Part shown: positions 11,086 through 19,458 of the stretch, piece by piece
Layout of the letters: every line of letters starts with the position of its first letter
How positions within the stretch are numbered: position 1 is the stretch's first letter
Assembly (NCBI GenBank): GCA_039105265.1
Contig: JAPFFF010000057.1
Location: forward strand, 558,001 to 622,000
Direction of reading: 5' to 3'
Length of the DNA stretch: 64,000 nt
DNA from: Tritrichomonas musculus
Taxonomy: Eukaryota > Parabasalia > Tritrichomonadida > Tritrichomonadidae
Position numbers and translations under genes: made by a program
Notes under the pieces: generated by a model
Database searches by the model: none
What the model was told of the DNA's origin: nothing
Seen by the model: only the letters and a program-made list of their open reading frames with translations

Positions 11086-11617
11086 GGGGAAAGTTGGAAG
11101 ACCTTCAAATCATATTCCAGTCAAATTTGTTGAATACAAAAAAGAAGATGGAACAGTCGAAGTATACATTTTAGTCAAAACAAGATTAATCAAACTCACA
11201 CCTGAAAACTTGGCCACACTTTTACCCGAAAATAATCTCCCAAATCCATATGAAGAAAGAAATGACGAAGAAAAAGAGAAGAACAAAGAACTTCCACTAT
11301 TAAATGCCGCTTCTACAGGACACGTTGGCCAAAATGAATCAAATAATGTAATTGAGGATATTGATAATAAACTTGTCACCAACCCGGCAGAAATTCCGTT
11401 TGAACATGATGAGTATAACAACGAAAATCTCGAATACGAAGCTCTGAACGATTCATACTTTAAGCACGACTTTCAAATGCATTTATTTGATGACGAAAAC
11501 AGCAATGATGAAGCAAATAGTGAAACTACAAATGATCTCACCAAGAAAAAAAGTGAACCAATTCCAGATTTATTTGAACCAAATGAATCATATAATCCAT
11601 TTCAAATATATTTTTAA
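11084..11617 (+). CDS. Acidic hypothetical protein starting MGKVGRPSNHIPV
   Basis: A 177-residue protein. The longer frame from 11054 begins with TTG, so I chose the ATG at 11084. Residues 1-50 are basic to neutral, with GRPSNHIPVKF and a beta-like VEVYILVKTRLIKL. GRP resembles an AT-hook core but stands alone. From residue 55 on the protein is very acidic and rich in D, E and N, ending SYNPFQIYF. There is no signal peptide or membrane helix. Codon use and GC stand out from the surrounding AT desert, which supports a real gene. I do not recognise the family. A small nuclear or regulatory protein is possible but unproven. The perfect inverted repeat at its start is unusual. Confidence 0.7.
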   Translation: MGKVGRPSNHIPVKFVEYKKEDGTVEVYILVKTRLIKLTPENLATLLPENNLPNPYEERNDEEKEKNKELPLLNAASTGHVGQNESNNVIEDIDNKLVTNPAEIPFEHDEYNNENLEYEALNDSYFKHDFQMHLFDDENSNDEANSETTNDLTKKKSEPIPDLFEPNESYNPFQIYF

Positions 11618-12899
11618 ATATTGTTATTATCAAGCTTAATATCCAATTTATTAGCAATATCAATAACAATATTACTAATAAAAGATAATTATCAATATAT
11701 TTCAGTATTATTTTTTGAGATAAAAGAATAATTTTGAAATAATTTTCATATTAAAGTGGCGGGAAATAGTTGCCAACGATGACCTTTTTAAGGATATATT
11801 TAAATGAAAGTTATAATTAATTATATTTAAATTATATTAAATATTATTAATATGTAATAAAAAGTAATAATTAAAAAAATATGAAGATATATATATATCT
11901 TATATTCAATGCTCAATTGAAATGCTAAGAAAAAGTTAACATAAAAATTTTTAAAAAATTTAACAAAATTTGTTTAAAAAAATGAAACATAAACATTTTT
12001 TTATAATTTAAAATGCAACAAATAATGAAACAATGATTTCTTTTTTATATCGTATTGTTTAAATGCTGAAAAAATGCTTTTAAGGCCACCGTTGGCAACT
12101 TTTTCCTGTCGTCGGCAACTTTTTCAGGCATCTATATATTTAGGAAAAATTTCACCATAATTTTTATTCCATTTTTTTTTGTAAACTACACAAAAAGTTT
12201 TTCATATTCAATAAATTACGATTCTAATTCGACGTTCATCTTTGAATTTTATATAGAGCATTGCTTATTCTTATTTGCTTTTCTTGTATTTTTATAAATT
12301 AGTATAGTTAAAAGGAAGAAACTAATCGAATCTATTGTTTCATTATAATTCATATGCTAATTGATATTAAACTGTAAGTAATATTTTGCAGAATTACATA
12401 TAAAATAACAAATTTAGTATATTATTTGAATATATTTGTGTAAAATTAAAATTTTATACATCATCAATAAATTTCATAATTATTATTAAACAAAATCAAT
12501 CTTCTATTTAAATAAACTGTGTTCAAATAATTTCGAAAAATAATGATTGAACCTTTAAACTCAATAAAACCGTTTTAATTGAATTATATTTTGACAAAAC
12601 AAATAAATAGTTTTTCAAGATTATATTTTGCCACAGTATTTCCTATGACTTTTACCTTGATTTATGACAAAGATATTGATAAATTTACCAACAAAGCTTG
12701 TTCGCAAATTACATTTTTCTTTTTTCAAACTTGAATTATTTCATATCACATTCAAAATTTATAATCAAATAGAATTATTATTTAACTAAAACATGCATGT
12801 TTTTGTTGAGCAAAATTATATCAATAAATATTTATAAATGAACAATCTTTTTTTATTTATATATTTATAGATTTTAAAAAAATCCATATTAAAAGGAAA
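11618..12899. other. AT-rich intergenic region left of the Polinton
   Basis: No gene is supported. It holds a 379-bp TIR element (11754-12132). An ATG at 12838 opens a short hydrophobic reading of about 10 codons that might be a leftover of a signal peptide. Confidence 0.6.
11754..12132. mobile_element. Small MITE with AGTTGCC-type ends
   Basis: The left end contains GGGAAATAGTTGCCAACGAT. The right end, reversed, contains CTGAAAAAGTTGCCGACGAC followed by a second copy of the motif (AAAAAGTTGCCAACGGTGG). TA lies at both boundaries. The 379-bp length and lack of coding point to a non-autonomous TA-target element. Confidence 0.5.
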
Positions 12900-13239
12900 A
12901 GTAGTATGATAAAAAGGGTGATTTCGGACCGAAGTCCTCACTCCCCCTTTTTAACGTCGTCCGCCTAGCGCAAGTACAACTGTTAAACCTTCGATACAAT
13001 TCTTATATCTTTCTCCAATATTATCTTCAATAGACGTGATTTCTCAAAAACAATGCTCAGGACCGTTTTCAAAATCAAAATCAACGTCATTGAAAACTTT
13101 TTTGATGATCGCCATTTTATCGAATTACATATGCGAGATAAATTGATGGACTTGTGCGGGGTTTTCATTAGTGTTTTCATATGTAATTAAAGGTAGGTGA
13201 TTTCGGACCCTGTATTGCGCATAAAAATAATTCTCATTT
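12900..13239. repeat. Polinton left terminal inverted repeat
   Basis: Its 340 bases match the reverse complement of 28884-29223 with about three differences. The outer part holds GTGATTTCGGACC twice, once near each end of the repeat. The short open frame it contains on the minus strand is mirrored in the right copy and is not taken as a gene. Confidence 0.93.
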
Positions 13240-13274
13240 TAAAATTTTCATTTATTATTTTCATTAATTTTCAA

Positions 13275-13354
13275 AATTTTTGTTCTACTTTTTGAATTTA
13301 AATTTTTGTTCTACTTTTTGAATTTAAATTTTTGTTCTACTTTTTGAATTTAAA
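13275..13354. repeat. Three 26-bp tandem units inside the Polinton
   Basis: Three copies of a unit containing TTTTTGTTCTACTTTTTGAA lie between the left TIR and the polymerase gene. The surrounding 13240-13755 has no gene. Confidence 0.85.
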
Positions 13355-13755
13355 TGATGGTACGGCCCATTTAGTGCACACCAAGTGTACACCAAGTGCG
13401 CACCACTAATTGCCAAAATTTTCATCCAAAATTGAATGAGAAAATTTTTATTATCAAAATTGAACTGAATTAATGAAAATAATTTATGTAGTAATTGAGA
13501 GATAAAATTTTATTGATTTTCCATTAATATTTCACAAGTTTATGGTAATAATTTATGAAAAGCATTAATAATAAAAAATGTCGGACTTTCTATTTTTCGA
13601 ACCTCATAACTTTTCCACTCATGAATTACCATTAAGTTATGGTCCAAATCGAGAATATTTTTAGATGGTTTTTGTTTGTGACTAAATTCTGAATTCCATT
13701 TATTAAACATAATTTTTTGTTTCTTTATTTTTTTATCAAACATAAAACAACGCAA

Positions 13756-16700
13756 ATGACAAAACTAGAAGATACACCAACACCAAAATTATATGAACTC
13801 CTGAGCCTGATTGTAAATGAGGAGGTCACAGAAGAAGATGACTTATTTGATAGCAAGAACGAACTCATAGAAACTATTGCATATGAAATTTGTGATCATG
13901 GTTACGATGGTGACAACATTTATGAAGCTATGTTCTGGTTCATGAAAGGTATAGAGCAAAATGAAAAAGCAAAAGTAACAAACCAAAATAAAGAAGTGCC
14001 CGCGAAAGATGAAATTCCCCAAGCGCCACCTCCAAAAGATATACCACGATACATTGACAATAATGATAACTACTTTTTGAAGAACTTGAAGAACAACATA
14101 TGGAGGAATACCACGAAAGATGATTCATTTGTTAAGATCACTTATAACGATTTCATCAAGCTCAAAGACGAACAAGAAAAAATAGTGGACGCAATTATGA
14201 AGAAACTTTATGATTCACCAGAGGAGTGGCACATCAATTTCGAACAACTTACTAACCGCGGTAGAGATTTACTATTTCCTGCTCTTCATAATTTCTTCAA
14301 CACTATTGTCAAGAACTTCTCTGTCACAAATCAATACAAACTCAGATTCAAAGTTAATAATGAATGGCGGACTTTACCTTTGACACCAGAAGCTTTTAAC
14401 AAACTAATGGAAAACTTTACTAAGAAGCACTTTATATTTGACATGGATGATGTAAAACCTGAGTACTTTTATGAGAAAGGTAGCATGGAACTCCCAGAAT
14501 GGTCTCTCTTTTCTCAACTCATCTTCAGTAAAACCAAAAATGTAAAAAGTAATGCTGATCGTGGTGGTTCTTTCTTTCAATTCTTAGTCAAAGATAGCTG
14601 CCCACAAGAGATAGTAAAATACCTGACTCGCCTACAAATTTTCGACACTCTTGCCAACAGTAAAGGTAAACAACGAAAAGAACTCGATGACTGCTGCTTC
14701 ATATATGCTCTTCAACAAACAGGGTGCTATGATGATGAAACACTTAATAAAATGCGACTAAGAATCAACAACAGATATCTCTCCAATTCTGCTATCAACA
14801 ATCTATGTCAAGAATTTAAGATCCACATCAGTGTTTCATTCATTAATGAAGATGCGAATTCCAAAAACAAGAAGAAATCAATAGGGAAGAATTCATACAT
14901 AGGAGTCGAGAAAGCAGAACCAAATCGTACTCACAAATTCAACATTTACGAGAAACACTACTTTATTGAAGAGCTGACACCATTTTCTACATACTACATT
15001 TCTCATCTCGCAGAGCTTTCACCGGACAAGGCTAACATGGAGTACAACAGCAATCATTGGAGGAAGGCAAGACATTTCATTAGTTCTTCCAATTTAGTGA
15101 GGGCATTGATGAAGAACAATTATTTTCGTCCATTAAATTTCGGAGACGGTTGTATTCTCAAAACTATTTTCAATAATGATATCAAGAAGGATGTCTCAGG
15201 AATTAATCTTGATTATGACGAACAATCCTGCACTCAACTTATTAAACCAAAAACAATGAAGAAGAAGACAATTGAAATCAATGATAAAAAGAGTTATTGG
15301 TACTGCGATTCTGAGGCTGACACTTCTGGAGACATTCATCGCCCATACATGTTCGTTCTTCAGTCCAAAGATGGCACAATAACAAAAACATTTAAAGGAG
15401 AAAATTGTAGTGTTTCATTTCTGGATTTCCTTCCTGATTTCTCTGTAGTGTACTTTCACAATCTTGCTTACGACATTAGATTTCTTTGTTCATATGGCAT
15501 AAGGAAGTCTGTCATTAAGGGTAACAAATTTATGAAAGGCACAATTGTCTACAAATCTAAAACACTCTATTTCCGTGACACACTTCCTATTCTCTCATGT
15601 AAGTTATCACAATTACCATCAATGTTTAATCTCGATAGTGGACAGAAAGAAGTTTTCCCCTACAAATATTACACCATGGAGAGACTCAAGAAGAATGTTG
15701 GCGTGATTAATGAAGCAGGAGAAAATGAAGATAAGAGATGGACCGAAGAAACAAAACAACAATTCCGCCACAACTTAGACATTATTGGCTGTCGTCTCTC
15801 TGATACCACATTTGACATGTACAAGTATGCAGAATTCTATTGCACCCAAGACGTGAACATTTTACGACAAGGCTTTAATAAATTCAGAGATGGTTTCATT
15901 AAAGATTTCAATATAGATCCTTTCAACTTTGTCTCCATTTCTTCTCTCGCTAATGAAGTTTTCAATCAGAGAGTCTATTATGATCACGACTTATATAAAT
16001 TAGGTGGTGTCCCTCGTTACTTTTGTTCACATGCTATTTACGGTGGGAGATGTATGACTGCTTACAACAAGAAATGGCACACACAAAAGAAGTTATGCGA
16101 TTTCGATGCAGTATCTTTGTATCCGTCTGCTATGGCACGCTTATATACCGTAAGTGGCACTCCTAAAGTTATTGAAAAAGAGAATCTCAATATGGAATTC
16201 CTCTCTAAGCAAAGTGCTTATGTTGTCGAAATTGAGGTCACAAAAGTAAACAAACATTACCCTTTCCCATTGTTAGTTCGCAAAGTTAATGGACTGAACT
16301 TAAATGATGACAGAATAGAGAATGGAGAGCCCGTGAAGATGATCGTTGATAATATTTACCTTGAAGATCTCATTAATTTCCAGAAGATAGAGTTTACATT
16401 ACTGAGAGGATACTACTGGGACGGTAAGAAAGATTACACAATTCAAAAAATCATTAGGGAAATCTTCAATAAGAGACTCGAATACAAGAAGCAAAAAAAT
16501 CCATTACAGAACTTATACAAACTTATCATGAACAGCTGCTATGGTAAAACTATTGAGAGGCCCACAGATAAAGAGTTCAAGTATTTGTATGAGGGAGATG
16601 AATTAGAGAAGTATTGGAAGAAGAATTACATGAAGATCAAAGAAGATGTCCAACTTCATAACTCAAAACTACATGCATTAAAAGTACTCAAGCCTATAGA

Positions 16701-17289
16701 CGATCATTTTAATTTCTCATTACTAGGCATACAAGTTCTATCCATGAGTAAGAGAATCATGAATGAAGTTATGTGTCTGGCCTACGATATAGGATGTCAC
16801 ATATACTACCAAGATTGTGACTCGATGCATATAGAAGTTAATGATTTGCCAAAATTAGTTGAATCATATAGAGAAAAATATGGTAGAGAATTAATAGGCA
16901 GCAATTTAGGACAATTCCACTCAGATTTTCCTACAATTAACAATCATGATGAGATGCCAGTTGCTGTTGAAAGCTATTTCCTCATGAAGAAGATGTACAT
17001 TGATAAGTTACAAGATAGTACCGGTGATGTTGACTACTTTATTAGAGGCAAAGGTCTAACATTAGCGAGTATCAAACATGCAGCAAAATCAGAGTATAAC
17101 AATGATTATATGAAATTATATGGAGAAATTTATAATGGAAAAGCACAAATGTTCGATCTTACTAAAGGTCAACCATGTTTCAAATTTAATTCCAACATGA
17201 CAATCTCAACTTTGAACAAATTTGCGAGAACAATAAAGGTTAAATATGAAGAAGGCAAACGTGAAAACTATTTTCTTTCACATCAATGA
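13756..17289 (+). CDS. Polinton protein-primed DNA polymerase B
   Basis: A 1177-residue protein. The ATG at 13756 was chosen because the longer frame starts with TTG. The C-terminal half carries the family B motifs of the protein-primed subgroup: an exonuclease-type YCDSEAD, motif A DFDAVSLYPSAM, motif B KLIMNSCYGKT and motif C QDCDSMH. The N-terminal 500 residues are characteristic of the long Polinton polymerases. In the family this enzyme copies the element from protein-primed ends. It is convergent with the integrase gene, leaving about 130 bases between them. Confidence 0.93.
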   Translation: MTKLEDTPTPKLYELLSLIVNEEVTEEDDLFDSKNELIETIAYEICDHGYDGDNIYEAMFWFMKGIEQNEKAKVTNQNKEVPAKDEIPQAPPPKDIPRYIDNNDNYFLKNLKNNIWRNTTKDDSFVKITYNDFIKLKDEQEKIVDAIMKKLYDSPEEWHINFEQLTNRGRDLLFPALHNFFNTIVKNFSVTNQYKLRFKVNNEWRTLPLTPEAFNKLMENFTKKHFIFDMDDVKPEYFYEKGSMELPEWSLFSQLIFSKTKNVKSNADRGGSFFQFLVKDSCPQEIVKYLTRLQIFDTLANSKGKQRKELDDCCFIYALQQTGCYDDETLNKMRLRINNRYLSNSAINNLCQEFKIHISVSFINEDANSKNKKKSIGKNSYIGVEKAEPNRTHKFNIYEKHYFIEELTPFSTYYISHLAELSPDKANMEYNSNHWRKARHFISSSNLVRALMKNNYFRPLNFGDGCILKTIFNNDIKKDVSGINLDYDEQSCTQLIKPKTMKKKTIEINDKKSYWYCDSEADTSGDIHRPYMFVLQSKDGTITKTFKGENCSVSFLDFLPDFSVVYFHNLAYDIRFLCSYGIRKSVIKGNKFMKGTIVYKSKTLYFRDTLPILSCKLSQLPSMFNLDSGQKEVFPYKYYTMERLKKNVGVINEAGENEDKRWTEETKQQFRHNLDIIGCRLSDTTFDMYKYAEFYCTQDVNILRQGFNKFRDGFIKDFNIDPFNFVSISSLANEVFNQRVYYDHDLYKLGGVPRYFCSHAIYGGRCMTAYNKKWHTQKKLCDFDAVSLYPSAMARLYTVSGTPKVIEKENLNMEFLSKQSAYVVEIEVTKVNKHYPFPLLVRKVNGLNLNDDRIENGEPVKMIVDNIYLEDLINFQKIEFTLLRGYYWDGKKDYTIQKIIREIFNKRLEYKKQKNPLQNLYKLIMNSCYGKTIERPTDKEFKYLYEGDELEKYWKKNYMKIKEDVQLHNSKLHALKVLKPIDDHFNFSLLGIQVLSMSKRIMNEVMCLAYDIGCHIYYQDCDSMHIEVNDLPKLVESYREKYGRELIGSNLGQFHSDFPTINNHDEMPVAVESYFLMKKMYIDKLQDSTGDVDYFIRGKGLTLASIKHAAKSEYNNDYMKLYGEIYNGKAQMFDLTKGQPCFKFNSNMTISTLNKFARTIKVKYEEGKRENYFLSHQ

Positions 17290-17419
17290 ACATCAAAAAT
17301 AAAGAGCACAGATGATTATCACAAAAAAAGTTCACCATATTTTTCTTTTCATAATTGGTGCGAGGTCATGAGCCATAATTGGTGCGATCCATAATTGGGG
17401 CATGGGGAGAGTCATGTTT

Positions 17420-18550
17420 TTAACCATACATCTTCTTTAATCTATATCTCGGTACTACTTGCTCATTATTTTTGTCATCTCTCACTCTATACAAACCATC
17501 TTCATAACCAACTACAAAATGTTCTCCAGGCTGTATAACCCTTCTTCTTTTCATCATTGTATCTTTAGGATTGTAGACCTTTACATTAGTCCCATTTTCT
17601 AATTTCCAATCTTTTCTGTTCATAATTTCATAGTTCTCTTGTACGATCTTCCTTACTATGAATTCTTCAAGGTCCGCATCATCTTGCACCATCTTTGGAG
17701 TTACATCAAATCCTGCATACTTAGATAGAGTCTTGTGTGGGCTATTGTTGTACTGCCAAACTATTTCACTCATAATGTTCGGCGTAATTCTTTCTACTTT
17801 CATTAAGTAAGCCATATCACGAATAGTACGTATAACTCTATCTATGATTCCCAATGATGAATGCAAAGGTTCTGTATGCCCTCCCACTTTTTGTCTTCTC
17901 ACTTTTTCAAACTTAATTCTTTGTGGAAAATCATGGTAAACATTGATAGCCTCCTCAGAGAAGAAAGCTTTTTCTGCATCCCCTATTAACTTTTCCACAT
18001 ATAGATTATCAAAGTCTACCATATCACCAAGAGCATTGATAAATACCTGCGCTGATTTGATTTCCCTAGTTATGACTCTATTACCGTTATTCACTGCTAC
18101 ATTCACAGGTCTAGCAAATAAGTAACGAGTATTAATGTTGATAGCAATAAGGTACACAATATCCTGAGTCTGCATCAAGTCTATCAAGTATGTATATCTA
18201 CTAGTGACAGAGTGCAGCTGAAACTTTTTGATGTTCTCCTTTAATGGAAAATTATTACTGTGGATCTCTTCTGTGTTCTTCCTAAGTCTACTCTCTAATT
18301 CTTGTAACCTTGCTACCTTATTTTTGGACTTGAATCCTATGAGGTTATTAATTGGTGGCTCCACTAATAAATCACCATATTTTCTGATATACCTTTTCTC
18401 ATATTCTTTATACCAATTATCTAGCTTCCTCTTTGTGGGCCTAAAGTTTTGCATAAGTAAGTTAAATTCGTTGTAGGTAAGCTTTTTAGGGTTTTCATTT
18501 ACGAGCTGCTCTATTCTCACACCTTCAAATGCTGACGAAAACACATTCAT
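17420..18550 (-). CDS. Polinton retroviral-type integrase
   Basis: The central rve-like RNase H fold is visible around YTYLIDLMQTQDIVYLIAIN, the IGDAEKAF region and the later glutamate region. A chromo-like or SH3-like C-terminal end (GEHFVVGYEDGLYRVRDD) follows. The start at 18550 (MNVFSSAF) fits the divergent neighbour at 18571; the frame is open to an ATG at 18667, but that would overlap the neighbour. In the family this enzyme inserts the element and makes the short target duplication. Confidence 0.88.
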   Translation of the reverse strand: MNVFSSAFEGVRIEQLVNENPKKLTYNEFNLLMQNFRPTKRKLDNWYKEYEKRYIRKYGDLLVEPPINNLIGFKSKNKVARLQELESRLRKNTEEIHSNNFPLKENIKKFQLHSVTSRYTYLIDLMQTQDIVYLIAININTRYLFARPVNVAVNNGNRVITREIKSAQVFINALGDMVDFDNLYVEKLIGDAEKAFFSEEAINVYHDFPQRIKFEKVRRQKVGGHTEPLHSSLGIIDRVIRTIRDMAYLMKVERITPNIMSEIVWQYNNSPHKTLSKYAGFDVTPKMVQDDADLEEFIVRKIVQENYEIMNRKDWKLENGTNVKVYNPKDTMMKRRRVIQPGEHFVVGYEDGLYRVRDDKNNEQVVPRYRLKKMYG

Positions 18551-18570
18551 ACTTTTTATTTCAACTAAAA

Positions 18571-18834
18571 ATGTCAATGACGTTACAGCCACGCTCAGGA
18601 CAAGCCTTCGCGAGTCTTCCACCACTCCGAAGACCACATCAGAGAAGTACATTTGCAACTCAAACATTAAAACAGATCAACAGTAGACTTCAATATTACA
18701 GACGAGTTCTTAATACACCTATGCCCGAAGATGAGAAAGGAATTATGAAAAGACAGAAATTACAAGCCAAATATGAGAGAGATATGAGAGTTAGAAGATT
18801 ATTAAACCGAGCAATTTCTAATTATTATTCATGA
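18571..18834 (+). CDS. Polinton small basic protein
   Basis: An 87-residue, strongly basic protein (ATG at 18571) with an Arg/Pro-rich start and a helical C-terminal half rich in R, K and Q. It is divergent from the integrase with only about 20 bases between starts, so they probably share a promoter. I do not recognise the family. A DNA-binding role is possible from charge alone. Confidence 0.55.
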   Translation: MSMTLQPRSGQAFASLPPLRRPHQRSTFATQTLKQINSRLQYYRRVLNTPMPEDEKGIMKRQKLQAKYERDMRVRRLLNRAISNYYS

Positions 18835-18861
18835 GCATTTTTGTTTCTTGTTGGTTATTAA

Positions 18862-19428
18862 ATGTCTAACACTCTTCGCCAAGCTAGAATTTTATCAAGT
18901 GAGAATGACGCTAGTGTAAAACAAGAGCAGAACACAAATGTTAACATAAAAATAACTCCTAACAAAAGTACCCAACCTCCTAATCCACCACAAGTTACAT
19001 ATCCTCAAGTGTCTCCAGTAAATTTTACTTCACAGACGACACCATCAGCATTTCCATCAGTACAAGCAACAAGCAGAGGTATAGCAGATTTGGGCACTGA
19101 ACTTGATTCACTTGAGAAGAAAAACAAATTTCTAGAAATGCTGGTTGCCATGTATGAAACAAATCCTCTGAAAATCAATAGTTATGTAGTTTGTGATAGT
19201 AAATTGCTGATGAACATGATTAAACTTTTAACAGATGCCGACAAAATAGAGTTAGTATTAGATGAGTCAGATGTTGGGTGTGGGTGTAGCGGCGCCAATA
19301 GTAAGTTCATCAAGATCGACAAAATTCTGGTATACAAAAATAACAAAGCTGAAGATCTAAAGTATGGTTATAACGAAATCTATACTCAATTTATAAGATA
19401 TGGTGTGAGCTTGAAGATTGTAGTGTAA
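18862..19428 (+). CDS. Polinton unassigned protein, 188 aa
   Basis: It starts at the ATG at 18862, 27 bases after the preceding small gene. Residues 1-75 are rich in P, Q, S and T and probably disordered. A helix-like stretch LEKKNKFLEMLVAMYE follows, then a compact C-terminal part with VGCGCSG and IKIDKILVYK. It faces the fibre-like gene tail to tail. The function is not recognised. Confidence 0.6.
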   Translation: MSNTLRQARILSSENDASVKQEQNTNVNIKITPNKSTQPPNPPQVTYPQVSPVNFTSQTTPSAFPSVQATSRGIADLGTELDSLEKKNKFLEMLVAMYETNPLKINSYVVCDSKLLMNMIKLLTDADKIELVLDESDVGCGCSGANSKFIKIDKILVYKNNKAEDLKYGYNEIYTQFIRYGVSLKIVV

Positions 19429-19458
19429 GCAATGATAGCAACCATGAATGAATGCCAC

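Noticed and set aside
12983-13180. 65-codon frame in the left Polinton TIR, mirrored at 28943-29140
   Set aside because: Its two copies are simply the two inverted repeats. There is no independent evidence of a gene.
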